Assembly: GCA_945860415.1 (NCBI GenBank)
Contig: CAMAQA010000004.1
Location: forward strand, 1-64,000
Length of the DNA: 64,000 nt
Direction of reading: 5' to 3'
DNA from: Bacteriovorax stolpii
GTDB lineage: Bacteria > Bdellovibrionota > UBA1018
Shown here: positions 52,803 through 60,843 of the stretch, piece by piece
How the letters are laid out: every line of letters starts with the position of its first letter
Position numbering within the stretch: position 1 is the first letter of the stretch
The notes under the pieces: generated by a model
Seen by the model: only the letters and a program-made list of their open reading frames with translations
The model's database searches: none
Told to the model about the DNA's origin: nothing
Position numbers and translations under genes: made by a program

Positions 52803-53811
52803 GATCGGAAGTCTATCGAGTGAGCGTGGCACTGTCGAGACATCGAGCGGCCGGGCCGGGTCCGTTTTGCGATCTGTCAGGTTCCTGTCAGTCCTCGCGC
52901 TGTCGCTATTCGCCCAGGTCGCGGCATTCGCAGAGGGCGACGTGGATCGCGGATCTCGCTGGCAGCTGTCCTCTGATGAGCGCGAAAAAGTTGCGCTCGC
53001 ACTCAAGAAACAGTGGCTCAAGGATACTGCTTCCGTGAGCACGGCCATTGAGCTGTCGAGCCATCTCCTTCTTTTGGGGCGTCGCGAAGAGGCCACGAGC
53101 ACCCTGCTCATGGCGCATGCGGCAAGCAACTCGCCTCAAGGGCGTTTGCGGCTCGAGTCGCGTGCACGCGTGGTCGCACGCTCCTTTCTGACGGTGGATG
53201 GCGCCAGAGATTACCAGGCCGGCGTCAATGCTCTTTTGGCTGGAGACTTCAAGCCGGCCATAGCCCGCCTCGATTCAGTCATTGCATCGGAGCAGCAGGT
53301 CTTGGATGCCGTTGTCCGAAAGGGACAGGCCGAGGTGATGCTCGAGAGGTACGATTCGGCCGCCGAATCCTTTCGCCTCGCGCGCCGAATGAACCCGTTT
53401 GAACCCGAGATACGGTTGTGGTTGGGATTTGCCCTCCTTGCACGAGGTGAGAAGGACGAGGGGCAGCAAGAGATCCTGTCGGCGTGGCGAATGGCGGATG
53501 CCACGCAAAAGAGTCGCCCCCACTGGATTGCCTGGAATGCCCGTGCCCAAATCCTTCAGGGACGAAGCGGTGCGGCAAGAAGGATTCCTGGACCCGAACC
53601 TGTGGATGGAGAGGACCGAATGTCCGAAAGCCAGGGTTGGAGCCTTTGGGTTTTATTGCCCGTGGATCGTTCGCTTCAGGGTCGGATTCGGAGATATTTG
53701 AATCTCTTTCCCAAAGGTTATCGGAAATTATCGGGTGACCAGGGGCTCGATCTGGAGTGGTGGGACCCTCAGCTCCTGATCCGGGAGCAGGACCGCTTGG
53801 ACAACTCTTGA
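52801..53811 (+). CDS. exported TPR-like protein
   Basis: About 336 residues from ATG 52801. A hydrophobic segment (SVRFLSVLALSLFAQVAAFA) is a probable signal peptide; a start at TTG 52867 would place it at the N-terminus. Residues about 80-260 are TPR-like helical hairpins (RDYQAGVNALLAGDFKPAIARLDSVIASEQQVLDAVVRKGQAEVMLERYDSAAESFRLARRMNP). The C-terminal 80 residues are not TPR. Codon bias is weaker at about 53580-53720 but recovers before the stop. ATG 52801 shares bases with the start of the divergent outer-membrane protein gene. Confidence 0.65.
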   Translation: MIGSLSSERGTVETSSGRAGSVLRSVRFLSVLALSLFAQVAAFAEGDVDRGSRWQLSSDEREKVALALKKQWLKDTASVSTAIELSSHLLLLGRREEATSTLLMAHAASNSPQGRLRLESRARVVARSFLTVDGARDYQAGVNALLAGDFKPAIARLDSVIASEQQVLDAVVRKGQAEVMLERYDSAAESFRLARRMNPFEPEIRLWLGFALLARGEKDEGQQEILSAWRMADATQKSRPHWIAWNARAQILQGRSGAARRIPGPEPVDGEDRMSESQGWSLWVLLPVDRSLQGRIRRYLNLFPKGYRKLSGDQGLDLEWWDPQLLIREQDRLDNS

Positions 53812-53915
53812 GGGGGGCACCCCGGATGCTGTGGTCCAAAATTTCCGACCTCGGCTTGACGTCCCGCGACGGCCAACCTAAGACCTCCGGTACTGTTTCA
53901 GTGGGGGGTGGGGAA

Positions 53916-54602
53916 GTGTTCAGCCAAAAGATTTTTATCGCCATTGCAGGCAATATCGGTACAGGGAAGACCACCCTGACTCAGATGCTATCTCGCCGCT
54001 TCGGTTGGTCGCCCCATTTTGAGTGCGTGGCCGAGAACCCATATCTTGCTGATTTTTATGCCGATATGGGCCGTTGGTCGTTTCCGCTCCAGGTCTTTTT
54101 TCTGAATCATCGATTCAAGGCGCACCAGAAGGTCACGGCCGGAACCGATAGCTCCATCCAGGACCGCAGCATTTACGAGGATGCCAATATCTTCGCTCGG
54201 AACCTGTACGAGCAGGGCACCATGTCCGAGCGAGACTATCGAAACTATCTCGATCTCTACCAGACCATGGCGTCTTTCCTGACTCCGCCGGATCTGGTGA
54301 TTTACCTCAAGAAGTCACTTCCCAAGCTCAAGGAACGTATCGCGAAGCGCGGGCGCGACTATGAAAAGGGCATTCCCGACGAGTATCTGGTCAATTTGAA
54401 CCGCTACTATGAAGACTGGATGGAGAATTATTCCCTCGGCAAGAAGCTGATCATTCCTAGCGATGATCTCGACTTTCTGCACAACCCTCATCACTTCGAT
54501 GAGATCTGCAGCCGAATCCTGAGCGCGCTCGATCAGCGCGATCTTTTCCTCGGCCAGAATTCGCACCCTGAAATTGCCCAGTCTGCAATGACCTTGGGTT
54601 GA
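53916..54602 (+). CDS. deoxynucleoside kinase (dAK/dGK family)
   Basis: A 228-residue kinase of the dNK family that salvages deoxyadenosine/deoxyguanosine. P-loop FIAIAGNIGTGKTTLTQML, the substrate Glu in CVAENPYLADFY, FFLNHRF, and the DRS motif in SIQDRSIYEDANIFARNLYE are present, with LID arginines in LKERIAKRGRDYEK. I start at GTG 53916 (VFSQKIF) because the family begins a few residues before the P-loop; the frame is open back to 53757 with non-homologous Gly/Pro-rich sequence. Followed by a terminator. Confidence 0.9.
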   Translation: MFSQKIFIAIAGNIGTGKTTLTQMLSRRFGWSPHFECVAENPYLADFYADMGRWSFPLQVFFLNHRFKAHQKVTAGTDSSIQDRSIYEDANIFARNLYEQGTMSERDYRNYLDLYQTMASFLTPPDLVIYLKKSLPKLKERIAKRGRDYEKGIPDEYLVNLNRYYEDWMENYSLGKKLIIPSDDLDFLHNPHHFDEICSRILSALDQRDLFLGQNSHPEIAQSAMTLG

Positions 54603-54605
54603 AAA

Positions 54606-54639
54606 AAAGGCCGGCGCGGGGAGCTCCCGGCCGGCCTTT
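54606..54639. terminator. bidirectional terminator between the kinase and the exported-protein gene
   Basis: AAAGGCCGGC (54606-54615) pairs with GCCGGCCTTT (54630-54639); the interior contains the palindrome GGGAGCTCCC, so the stem may extend. A7 precedes it (T tract for the minus strand). It lies between convergent genes. Confidence 0.85.
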
Positions 54640-54663
54640 CATCTGTCTCACATGCGCTGCTGA

Positions 54664-55248
54664 TTAATTGCGCTTGAACGAGGTCAGTTCGATCGTCATG
54701 TCGCCGAACTGGGTTGCCATGATCTGCTTGAGCGCGCCGTCGATGGCCGTCTGGGTCGGATTGGCCCACATTTCGATCTTGGACACCTTCGCGCTCTTGG
54801 CGACGATGTGAATCGACTGGAACTTGCCGGCCGGAACGGTGATTTCGGCGTAGTCCTGCGAGATGACTTCGATCTTGTCGTTCGGAATTTCCATCTCCTT
54901 GCCGTTCTGGAGCATCTTCAGGATCTTGCCGTCGGCGCGGTCGAAGAGGACGTCGGCGGTCTGCTTCTGTCCCATGATGCTGATGTCCTGGTGAAGCCAC
55001 ACAGCATTTCCTTCTTCCTTGCTGACCGTCTTCACCATCGAGCCCTTACCGAAGAGCATTGAGAGGTTGTAGCTCATCGTGTCGCCAACCTTCCAGTTGA
55101 TCAGGTTCAGCGGCTCGACGGTGCTGAGGGCCTGCAGCTCGATGGCGCTGAATTCGAGGGTGTCAGCCTTCGCGGATGAGGCAGCCAGGAAAAGCGCTGC
55201 GACTGCGGAGACCGAGAAAATCTTCTTAAAAAATCCGTTCTTCATCAT
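54664..55248 (-). CDS. exported protein of unknown function
   Basis: A 194-residue protein with a signal peptide (KKIFSVSAVAALFLAASSAKA). The mature part is mostly beta (KVGDTMSYNLSMLFGKGSMVKTVSKEEGNAVWLHQDISIMGQKQTADVLFDRADGKILKMLQNGKEM; SIHIVAKSAKVSKIEMWANP), reminiscent of LolA-like or DUF3108-type periplasmic beta proteins, but I cannot place it. ATG 55248 has AAGGA 8 bases before it. Codon use is strongly biased, suggesting high expression. Divergent from the pseudo-peptidase gene. Confidence 0.7.
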   Translation of the reverse strand: MMKNGFFKKIFSVSAVAALFLAASSAKADTLEFSAIELQALSTVEPLNLINWKVGDTMSYNLSMLFGKGSMVKTVSKEEGNAVWLHQDISIMGQKQTADVLFDRADGKILKMLQNGKEMEIPNDKIEVISQDYAEITVPAGKFQSIHIVAKSAKVSKIEMWANPTQTAIDGALKQIMATQFGDMTIELTSFKRN

Positions 55249-55330
55249 AAGGAGAGTCCTTTCCTGTTGAGATGTTTCACCAGAATCATTCATTCTTGGA
55301 AAACACCCGTACGCTACCCCCGAGTTTTTG

Positions 55331-56080
55331 ATGAAGGCAATGAAGAACCATCCGATTCACAGATTTGTGCTCCGCAGGATCGAATCCCTTTCGGTTTTCA
55401 TCTTGCTGGCTCTTGTCACGAGCTGTGTCTCGAATCCGAGAGTCGAAGAGTCCTCTCCTGCGCAGCGCGAAATCGAGGAGCGATCGCTTGCAGAGCGCTG
55501 GGCTCGGGATATCGAGGCCATCCTGCAGACGCGCGAAGATGTGGTGATTCAGGGGTATGTAGCATCCGTTTCTGCGAGGCTCGGCCTCCTGGTTCGGCCG
55601 CGAGTGACCCTTTTTTCCGGGGGCACGGCATCGCGCCTCTCTCCGGTCTTCGCTCTTCCTGGCCATCATTGGTACTTCTCCACTCGTGCTCTGAAGTTCC
55701 TTCGATATGACAATGAGCTTGCTGCGGCGATTGCGGCAGCTCACGCGCTCAGCGAGCGAATGCAGCAGTCTCGCACCCTCAGTTCGCCCGTTCCGTCATT
55801 GGGAGGCGGGACGCTCTCGCTTCCGACGTACTCGGATGAGGAGTGGAGGCAGGTGAATGCCCGCATGGTGGAGCTGCTCTATCAGGCCGGATTCGATCCT
55901 CGGGGAGTTCCGCAGTTCTGGAAGAAGGCGGCATCCGCATGGATCGGCATGCCTCCGGACTGGGCGATATTCCTGCAGGAGGAGGCCCATGCCCTGATTT
56001 CGCAACGGACTCCCCTGGTGAATCCTGTTGTGCGGACTCCGGAGTTTGGAGAAATTGAGAAGAGGTTGAAAAAATTGTGA
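55331..56080 (+). CDS. M48-peptidase-like lipoprotein lacking the zinc motif
   Basis: A 249-residue lipoprotein (LALVTSC, Cys about 32). Residues 70-150 follow the M48 (BepA/YfgC-like) layout: VIQGYVASVSARLGLLV, then FALPGHHWYFSTRALKFLRYDNELAAAIAAAHALSER. In active M48 proteins the last stretch reads ELAAVLAHExxH; here the HExxH positions are AAHAL, so both zinc His and the catalytic Glu are gone. I infer a pseudo-peptidase, maybe an adaptor in envelope quality control. TTG 55328 and ATG 55340 are alternative starts. GTGA overlap with amgK downstream. Confidence 0.65.
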   Translation: MKAMKNHPIHRFVLRRIESLSVFILLALVTSCVSNPRVEESSPAQREIEERSLAERWARDIEAILQTREDVVIQGYVASVSARLGLLVRPRVTLFSGGTASRLSPVFALPGHHWYFSTRALKFLRYDNELAAAIAAAHALSERMQQSRTLSSPVPSLGGGTLSLPTYSDEEWRQVNARMVELLYQAGFDPRGVPQFWKKAASAWIGMPPDWAIFLQEEAHALISQRTPLVNPVVRTPEFGEIEKRLKKL

Positions 56081-57159
56081 GCGTCCGGAAGCCGCATGCC
56101 GCGGTCATCGAAGAGATCAGGAAGATCATGGAAAACCAAATCGTCGAGTTTGTGTCCACAAGTGCGTCAGGGCTGGAGTCACTGGTGAAGCTTCCCGGAG
56201 ACGCGAGCAGTCGGAAGTATTACCGGGCAGTCCTGAAGGACGGTCGCGGCGTGAAGTCCATGATCGTCATGAAGGCCGACCCCTTCGTTGATCAGGGCCT
56301 TGAGCTTTCCTTCCTGGTGGTTCGTGATCACCTGGAGCGCAGCGGAGTGCGTGTTCCGAAGGTCCATGATGTGGATCCGGCACGCGGTCTGGTGCTGCTC
56401 GAGGACCTGGGTGATGTGACGCTCCTTCGACTCCTCCAGGAATGCTCCGACTCAGAGAGTGAACGGCACTACTATGAACGGGTGATTGACGCCCTCGTCG
56501 TGCTCCAGGTTCGTGCAGGCCCTGTCGGCGCAATAAGGAAGATCGAAGCGTTCACGCTTCAGTTCGACCTCGAAAAGCTGATGTGGGAGACCCACTTCAC
56601 GATCGAGCATTTTTACGAAAAATACCTCAAGCGCGAAATCTCCACCGAACACCGGGCGATTCTCGAGGAGGGATTCGCGGAGATCTGCGGCCGCCTGGCA
56701 GCCGAGCCCCAGGTCCTCGCGCATCGAGACTTTCACAGCCGCAACGTGATGGTCGTTCCGGGGGGCAGCCCAGAGGGTCAGGCGGACTACGTCATGATCG
56801 ACTTCCAGGACGCACGCATGGGCCCCGCCCAGTACGATCTCGTCTCACTGCTCAAGGATAGCTACTACCAGCTTGAGGAGGCGCAGATTCAGCGCCTGAT
56901 CGATTATTACATCGCACGGTACGAGGCGCTGTCCGGACATGCGCTGGATCGCCAGCGCTTCATCGAGATCTTCGACATCATGGCGGTCCAGCGAAACTTC
57001 AAGGCTATCGGAAGCTTTGCCTCCTTCCTGAATCGTCGGGGCGATGCTTCGTACCTGAAATACATCGGAAACACCTTTGAGAACATTCGCAGGACGCTTC
57101 TGAAGTACCCCCGGTATTCGGCCCTTCGCGAGGTGCTCTTCCATTACTACTATTTCTGA
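56077..57159 (+). CDS. amgK: AmgK-like MurNAc/GlcNAc anomeric kinase
   Basis: A 360-residue kinase of the aminoglycoside-phosphotransferase fold: LPGDASSRKYYRAVL near the N-terminus, the catalytic loop LAHRDFHSRNVMV and the metal-binding MIDFQDARMGPAQYDLVSLL. AmgK phosphorylates C1 of MurNAc (and GlcNAc) in the fosfomycin-resistance-linked recycling bypass known from Pseudomonas. murU follows, confirming the pair. GTG 56077 overlaps the pseudo-peptidase stop by 4 bases; ATG 56131 is an alternative. Confidence 0.9.
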   Translation: MSVRKPHAAVIEEIRKIMENQIVEFVSTSASGLESLVKLPGDASSRKYYRAVLKDGRGVKSMIVMKADPFVDQGLELSFLVVRDHLERSGVRVPKVHDVDPARGLVLLEDLGDVTLLRLLQECSDSESERHYYERVIDALVVLQVRAGPVGAIRKIEAFTLQFDLEKLMWETHFTIEHFYEKYLKREISTEHRAILEEGFAEICGRLAAEPQVLAHRDFHSRNVMVVPGGSPEGQADYVMIDFQDARMGPAQYDLVSLLKDSYYQLEEAQIQRLIDYYIARYEALSGHALDRQRFIEIFDIMAVQRNFKAIGSFASFLNRRGDASYLKYIGNTFENIRRTLLKYPRYSALREVLFHYYYF

Positions 57160-57190
57160 CTCGAACTCCGCAGCCACCCCGGCGAAGGCC

Positions 57191-58162
57191 ATGCTGATGA
57201 CGGCGGGTCTGGGCACCCGCCTTCGTCCTTTCACCGAACGAAGGCCCAAGCCGCTGATTCCTGTCCTGGGCATTCCCTGCGCCGAGTTTGCGATTCGTGC
57301 ACTTCGTGAAGCCGGCGTCCAGCAGGTGGTCGCCAATCTCCATCATCTCGCGCAAGATGCCGCACGAGGGCTGCAGGCCATTGATCCATCCATCCGCTTC
57401 AGCGACGAAACTGCTGAGCTTCTCGGAAGCGGTGGGGGAATTCGAACCGCTCTTCCGATTCTGGATGCGATGACTGGAGACGGAAGTTTCTTTATTTCGA
57501 ATGCCGACACGCTCTGTTCGCTGGACCTTCGCGAGCTGGCAGCCACTCATCGGAGGCTGCGCTCAAGCCACGGAGTCACGATGACGCTGGCACTCCTCGA
57601 GAGAGTCGACTCGGGCGAAGAGCAGTACCGAGAGATCCTGGTGGATGGAGCATGTGAGCGGATTCTGGGCCTTGGAGAGAAGGGATCCTCCGGAAGGATG
57701 TATGTGGGGTGCGCGATCCTCGAGCGCGAGGCTGTCGCCCATCTCGAGCCGGGAGTGCCTCTCGATTTTGTAAAAGACATCCTGCAGCCTGCGATCGAAA
57801 ACGGTTCTGCGGGCGCGCATCTGTTCTCGGGAATCTGGATGGATGTCGGTTCACCACGGCTCTGGTGGAAAACGCACCTCGAACTCATGGACCGGTACGA
57901 AGCCGATCAGATTCCTTCCTCCTGGCGCGAGCTGCTGGAGGAACGGAATCGTCGCCTGGCCAGTGGAGTCTGGTGCGCGAAGTCTGCGTCGATCGAGCGG
58001 GCTCCGCCTGAATGGGCCTCGCCCTGCTATTGGAACGGTGTCGGAGCGATTCCAGCACGGCTCGGTCCCGCCTCGGTTCTTTATGGAGAACCCTGCGGCA
58101 GGCACTCCTCTTCGGGAATCGGTGCTGATGGGCAGTGGGTTTCTCTTCAGGCCAGTGACTGA
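57191..58162 (+). CDS. murU: MurNAc-1-phosphate uridylyltransferase MurU
   Basis: A 323-residue sugar-nucleotidyltransferase with LMTAGLGTRLRPFTERRPKPLIPVLG (nucleotide loop and catalytic Lys), ISNADTLCSLDL (metal Asp) and GIWMDVGSPRLW. It makes UDP-MurNAc from MurNAc-1-P and UTP, returning recycled murein to cytoplasmic synthesis. ATG 57191 is only 3 residues before the nucleotide loop, short for the family, but no upstream start exists in frame. A C-terminal extension of about 90 residues beyond usual MurU carries AKSASIERAPPEW-like turns. The 3' end overlaps anmK by 16 bases. Confidence 0.88.
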   Translation: MLMTAGLGTRLRPFTERRPKPLIPVLGIPCAEFAIRALREAGVQQVVANLHHLAQDAARGLQAIDPSIRFSDETAELLGSGGGIRTALPILDAMTGDGSFFISNADTLCSLDLRELAATHRRLRSSHGVTMTLALLERVDSGEEQYREILVDGACERILGLGEKGSSGRMYVGCAILEREAVAHLEPGVPLDFVKDILQPAIENGSAGAHLFSGIWMDVGSPRLWWKTHLELMDRYEADQIPSSWRELLEERNRRLASGVWCAKSASIERAPPEWASPCYWNGVGAIPARLGPASVLYGEPCGRHSSSGIGADGQWVSLQASD

Positions 58163-59322
58163 ACCCTCTGAAGGACCTGCATCCAGTTTCGTCCTGGGGT
58201 GACCTGGCCCGGAGGGCCAAATCGCCGGACACCCGTCCATCGGCCGCCGAGCGGCCTTCCGAGGAGCGACTCCTTTCCGAGAAAAGCGAATGCAGCGGCC
58301 TCCATGTCCTGTGCCGGCACTCCCAACTCCTCGCTCTGCTGAATCGACACATGCCAACCCCTGCGGATGAAGCCTGCATTGATCCAGCCGAGGAGTGTCG
58401 GGTTCCTTGCGCCGCCTCCACAAAAGTAAATCGAGTCGAGCGGAAGGCCGCGCTCAAGGATCTGCCGGCAGTAATCGGCGACGATGCTTTCGGCGGTCGC
58501 CAGCGTGACGGTGGCCGCTGCATCTGAGATGGATAATCCGCGGAGAGCACGGACTAGGTCGCGCTCCGTGAAGTCGTCGCGTCCCGTCGACTTCGGTGCG
58601 CGCTTCTTGAAGTAGGGGTGGGCGAGAAGCCTTCGCACCACCGCAGGGCGAGGAGTTCCGAGCCGAGCGAGTCTGCCTCCCGCGTCCATCTTCATCTTTC
58701 CGTTCGATGCCCCAGAAACCGCAAGATCGATCCAGAGATTGCCGGGCCCGGTATCCCAGGCAAGTGGCTCGCTCGAGCCCAGGATGTAGGTCAGATTGCT
58801 GATGCCGCCCAGGTTGTGAACCGCGATTCCATGCTCCGCGATGCCGGACATTTGGGCGAGGAGCTGGTGGAACCTTGGAACCAGCGGTGCTCCCTGTCCT
58901 CCGGCAGCCATGTCACCCGTTCGGAACTGCGAAATGACCGTCAGGCCGGTCTTCTCGGCGATCAGGGCAGGGTCTCCCATCTGGAGGGTTCCGGTGCCCG
59001 GAAAATGGGCAAGAGTCTGGCCGTGATTGGCGATGACATCGACTCGAGCTCTCGACGACGCGGCGATTGATGCTGCAGCACGTGCGTACCAGGATCCGAG
59101 GGCACGATGGAGCTCCAGCCACTGGCGCGAGGTGTGTCGAGCACCAGGCTTCTGGAAGGCAAGCACCAGACTTCGAAGGCCTGCGGGATACGATCGTGAC
59201 CAGCGCTGGCAGACCTCAAACTGGCCGCGCCCAAAGCGGATGGCCACTGCATCGAGTCCGTCGCATGAGGTGCCGGTCATGATTCCGAGGATCACCAGGG
59301 ATCGATCATTTTTTGGGGCCAC
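58147..59322 (-). CDS. anmK: anhydro-N-acetylmuramic acid kinase
   Basis: A 391-residue AnmK: LGIMTGTSCDGLDAVAIRF, NHGQTLAHFPGTGTLQMGDP, HNLGGISNLTYI, AWDTGPGNLWIDL and the C-terminal CGGGARNPTLL. It opens and phosphorylates 1,6-anhydroMurNAc to MurNAc-6-P. With amgK and murU alongside, the cell has most of the MurU bypass; the MurNAc-6-P phosphatase MupP is not in the window. GTG start with AGGA 8 bases upstream; it overlaps the ferredoxin stop by 17 bases. Confidence 0.94.
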   Translation of the reverse strand: MAPKNDRSLVILGIMTGTSCDGLDAVAIRFGRGQFEVCQRWSRSYPAGLRSLVLAFQKPGARHTSRQWLELHRALGSWYARAAASIAASSRARVDVIANHGQTLAHFPGTGTLQMGDPALIAEKTGLTVISQFRTGDMAAGGQGAPLVPRFHQLLAQMSGIAEHGIAVHNLGGISNLTYILGSSEPLAWDTGPGNLWIDLAVSGASNGKMKMDAGGRLARLGTPRPAVVRRLLAHPYFKKRAPKSTGRDDFTERDLVRALRGLSISDAAATVTLATAESIVADYCRQILERGLPLDSIYFCGGGARNPTLLGWINAGFIRRGWHVSIQQSEELGVPAQDMEAAAFAFLGKESLLGRPLGGRWTGVRRFGPPGQVTPGRNWMQVLQRVQSLA

Positions 59323-59515
59323 GAGCAGGTCCTTTCATGGGAACAATGGAAATCGCCCCCTCGGGGCAGATCGTGATGCAGTTGCCGTGGCCGTCGCACA
59401 AGTCGGTGTCGATGGCGTACTGGTGGCTGCCCGCCACGATGGCTCGGGTGGGGCACTCCTCGAGGCACGCTCCACAAAGCGTGCACTTGGAGTTGATTTG
59501 TGAACGAGGCGGCAT
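59306..59515 (-). CDS. small ferredoxin with one altered cluster motif
   Basis: A 69-residue two-cluster ferredoxin. The first motif is standard, CTLCGACLEECP (Cys 11, 14, 17, 21). The second reads CDGHGNCITICP: Cys 40, His 43, Cys 46, Cys 50, so the second ligand is His rather than Cys. A His-ligated 4Fe-4S or a 3Fe-4S cluster is possible. The ending is basic (KGPARGPKK). It precedes anmK, overlapping it, though no redox link to murein recycling is known. Electron partners unknown. Confidence 0.85.
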   Translation of the reverse strand: MPPRSQINSKCTLCGACLEECPTRAIVAGSHQYAIDTDLCDGHGNCITICPEGAISIVPMKGPARGPKK

Positions 59516-59579
59516 TCGAAGAGTATGCGAGCCCCGGGAGTTCATTGACAAGGCCCAGTGCCGCGGCAAAGCTGAACGT

Positions 59580-60329
59580 ATGAAGGTCGTCCGCGCCCCC
59601 CTAACCCTGCTTGCCTCTTCGGCCGCGGTGTACCTGCTTGTCCCCGTGGCCGTCTTCACGGCGGGCATCTTTTCATCACACGTCTGGTGGGACCTTCCCA
59701 TGGCCGAGCTCCTGGCAGCGGGATGTATTGCGCTTGCGTTCGTCGCGCCAATTTCCTGGCGTCTGGTGATGGGCCGGAGGGGGGCATGGCATGCGCTGGC
59801 GACAGGTTGTGTCCTGCTTTGCCTGGGCCTCCTGCTCCGGGCGGCCTGGATCCGCGGCACGGTGCAGGGGCTTTGGGCCGTGGGGGTCTCGGCATTTTGT
59901 ACGGGTCTTCTGGCGTGGACCCGCCATGAGCAGTGCCGAAGTTATTTTGATCCGCAGATGCCCTGGTACCAGGGATTGCCGATCGCCATTCCGCGACTGA
60001 CAGCGGTTGTCGTTTCGGGCGCGGTGCCGGATGGCGGCGAGCTTCAGGTCTGTCGATTGAACGCGGAGGGGATGTTCGCGTTTTCACGCTTCGGCGCGAT
60101 CGTGCCCGAGACGCAGGTCGAGCTGGAGCTCCGCTACGGAGATCCGCATGAGGAGCGAAAGACTCGCATCAAGGGAACCGTTGTGCGACAATTTGAGGGT
60201 CGATCTTCAAAACGCGAATCGGGCGACTGGGGAGTGGGAATTCGCTTCCATCCGCAGGGGCCGGACGCAAAAAAAGAACTTCTCGACTTTCTCGAGGTGC
60301 TTCGTGGTGAAGGCTACATCAATGACTAG
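59580..60329 (+). CDS. membrane protein with PilZ-like domain
   Basis: A 249-residue protein with about four N-terminal membrane segments (LTLLASSAAVYLLVPVAVFTAG; LLAAGCIALAFVAPIS; ALATGCVLLCLGLLL; VGVSAFCTGLLAW) and a C-terminal PilZ-like beta-barrel (IPRLTAVVVSGAV, VCRLNAEGMFAFSRFGAIVPETQVELELRY, GDWGVGIRFHPQG). PilZ domains bind cyclic di-GMP through RxxxR and D/NxSxxG; here the second motif is NAEG and the first is reduced to one Arg, so binding is uncertain. Adjacent to a lipoprotein, GAF protein and PilT ATPase, fitting surface-motility control. Confidence 0.72.
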   Translation: MKVVRAPLTLLASSAAVYLLVPVAVFTAGIFSSHVWWDLPMAELLAAGCIALAFVAPISWRLVMGRRGAWHALATGCVLLCLGLLLRAAWIRGTVQGLWAVGVSAFCTGLLAWTRHEQCRSYFDPQMPWYQGLPIAIPRLTAVVVSGAVPDGGELQVCRLNAEGMFAFSRFGAIVPETQVELELRYGDPHEERKTRIKGTVVRQFEGRSSKRESGDWGVGIRFHPQGPDAKKELLDFLEVLRGEGYIND

Positions 60330-60786
60330 GGCGGTTGCGGCTCTTTTACTGGGTGTTTCCGTTCTGGGCTGGGGCTGTTCGTTGCGTCGACAGGGTGCGA
60401 ACGACCCCAAGTCGCGACTCCAGGATTATATTTCGCAGAGCTTCGCCATCTCGGGTCCGCAGGACCGCGAGGCCCTGTCTCGGTTTCTCATTGGTCCGGC
60501 AAAGACACGTCTCGCAGCGTGGAGCGATGACCAGTTTCGCACCGCCTTCCTGGAAAATCGGCGGCAATTCGTGAAGCTCGTCTTTTCAGAAGTCAGGAAT
60601 CTGTCGCCCAAGGAAGTGAACATCACTTATGAGCTGACTTATCTCGACCAAAGCAAGGGTCATGATGCGAAAGTGACTCACAAGAAAATGGCGCAGCTGA
60701 CCCAGGATCGCGACCAGTGGTACATCGCGGAAGTCCGCAATATGAAAGAGCTGATTGAGTACAAGAACGAGATGGCCCTGCCTTAG
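60322..60786 (+). CDS. lipoprotein of unknown function near pilT
   Basis: About 154 residues with a signal and lipobox-like LGWGC (Cys about 19). The mature part (DYISQSFAISGPQDREALSRFLIGPAKTRLAAWSDDQFRTAFLENRRQFVKLVFSEVRNLSPKEVNITYELTYLDQ) is helix followed by beta strands, an NTF2-like pattern, but no family is certain. Start ATG 60322 overlaps the PilZ gene stop; GTG 60307 would add 5 residues and a Lys. Confidence 0.65.
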   Translation: MTRAVAALLLGVSVLGWGCSLRRQGANDPKSRLQDYISQSFAISGPQDREALSRFLIGPAKTRLAAWSDDQFRTAFLENRRQFVKLVFSEVRNLSPKEVNITYELTYLDQSKGHDAKVTHKKMAQLTQDRDQWYIAEVRNMKELIEYKNEMALP

Positions 60787-60803
60787 GTCCTTCGGCTCAA
60801 AGA

Positions 60804-60838
60804 TTCTCCCCGGACTGCCGAAAAGCTTCTGGGGAGAA
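60804..60838 (+). promoter_or_regulatory. hairpin masking the ribosome-binding site of the GAF gene
   Basis: TTCTCCCC (60804-60811) and GGGGAGAA (60831-60838) are perfect 8-bp complements with a 19-base loop. The right arm is the ribosome-binding site of the TTG start at 60844. Translation would be low unless the hairpin opens. No T tract follows, so it is not a normal terminator. Confidence 0.5.
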
Positions 60839-60843
60839 GCACC

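Noticed and set aside
53560-53740. Possible frameshift in the exported TPR protein
   Set aside because: Codon bias dips and another frame looks coding for about 40 codons, but bias returns in the original frame before the stop. A single shift does not explain it.
53757-53916. N-terminal extension of the deoxynucleoside kinase
   Set aside because: Sequence is Gly/Pro-rich and non-homologous; family members begin close to the P-loop, and GTG 53916 fits.
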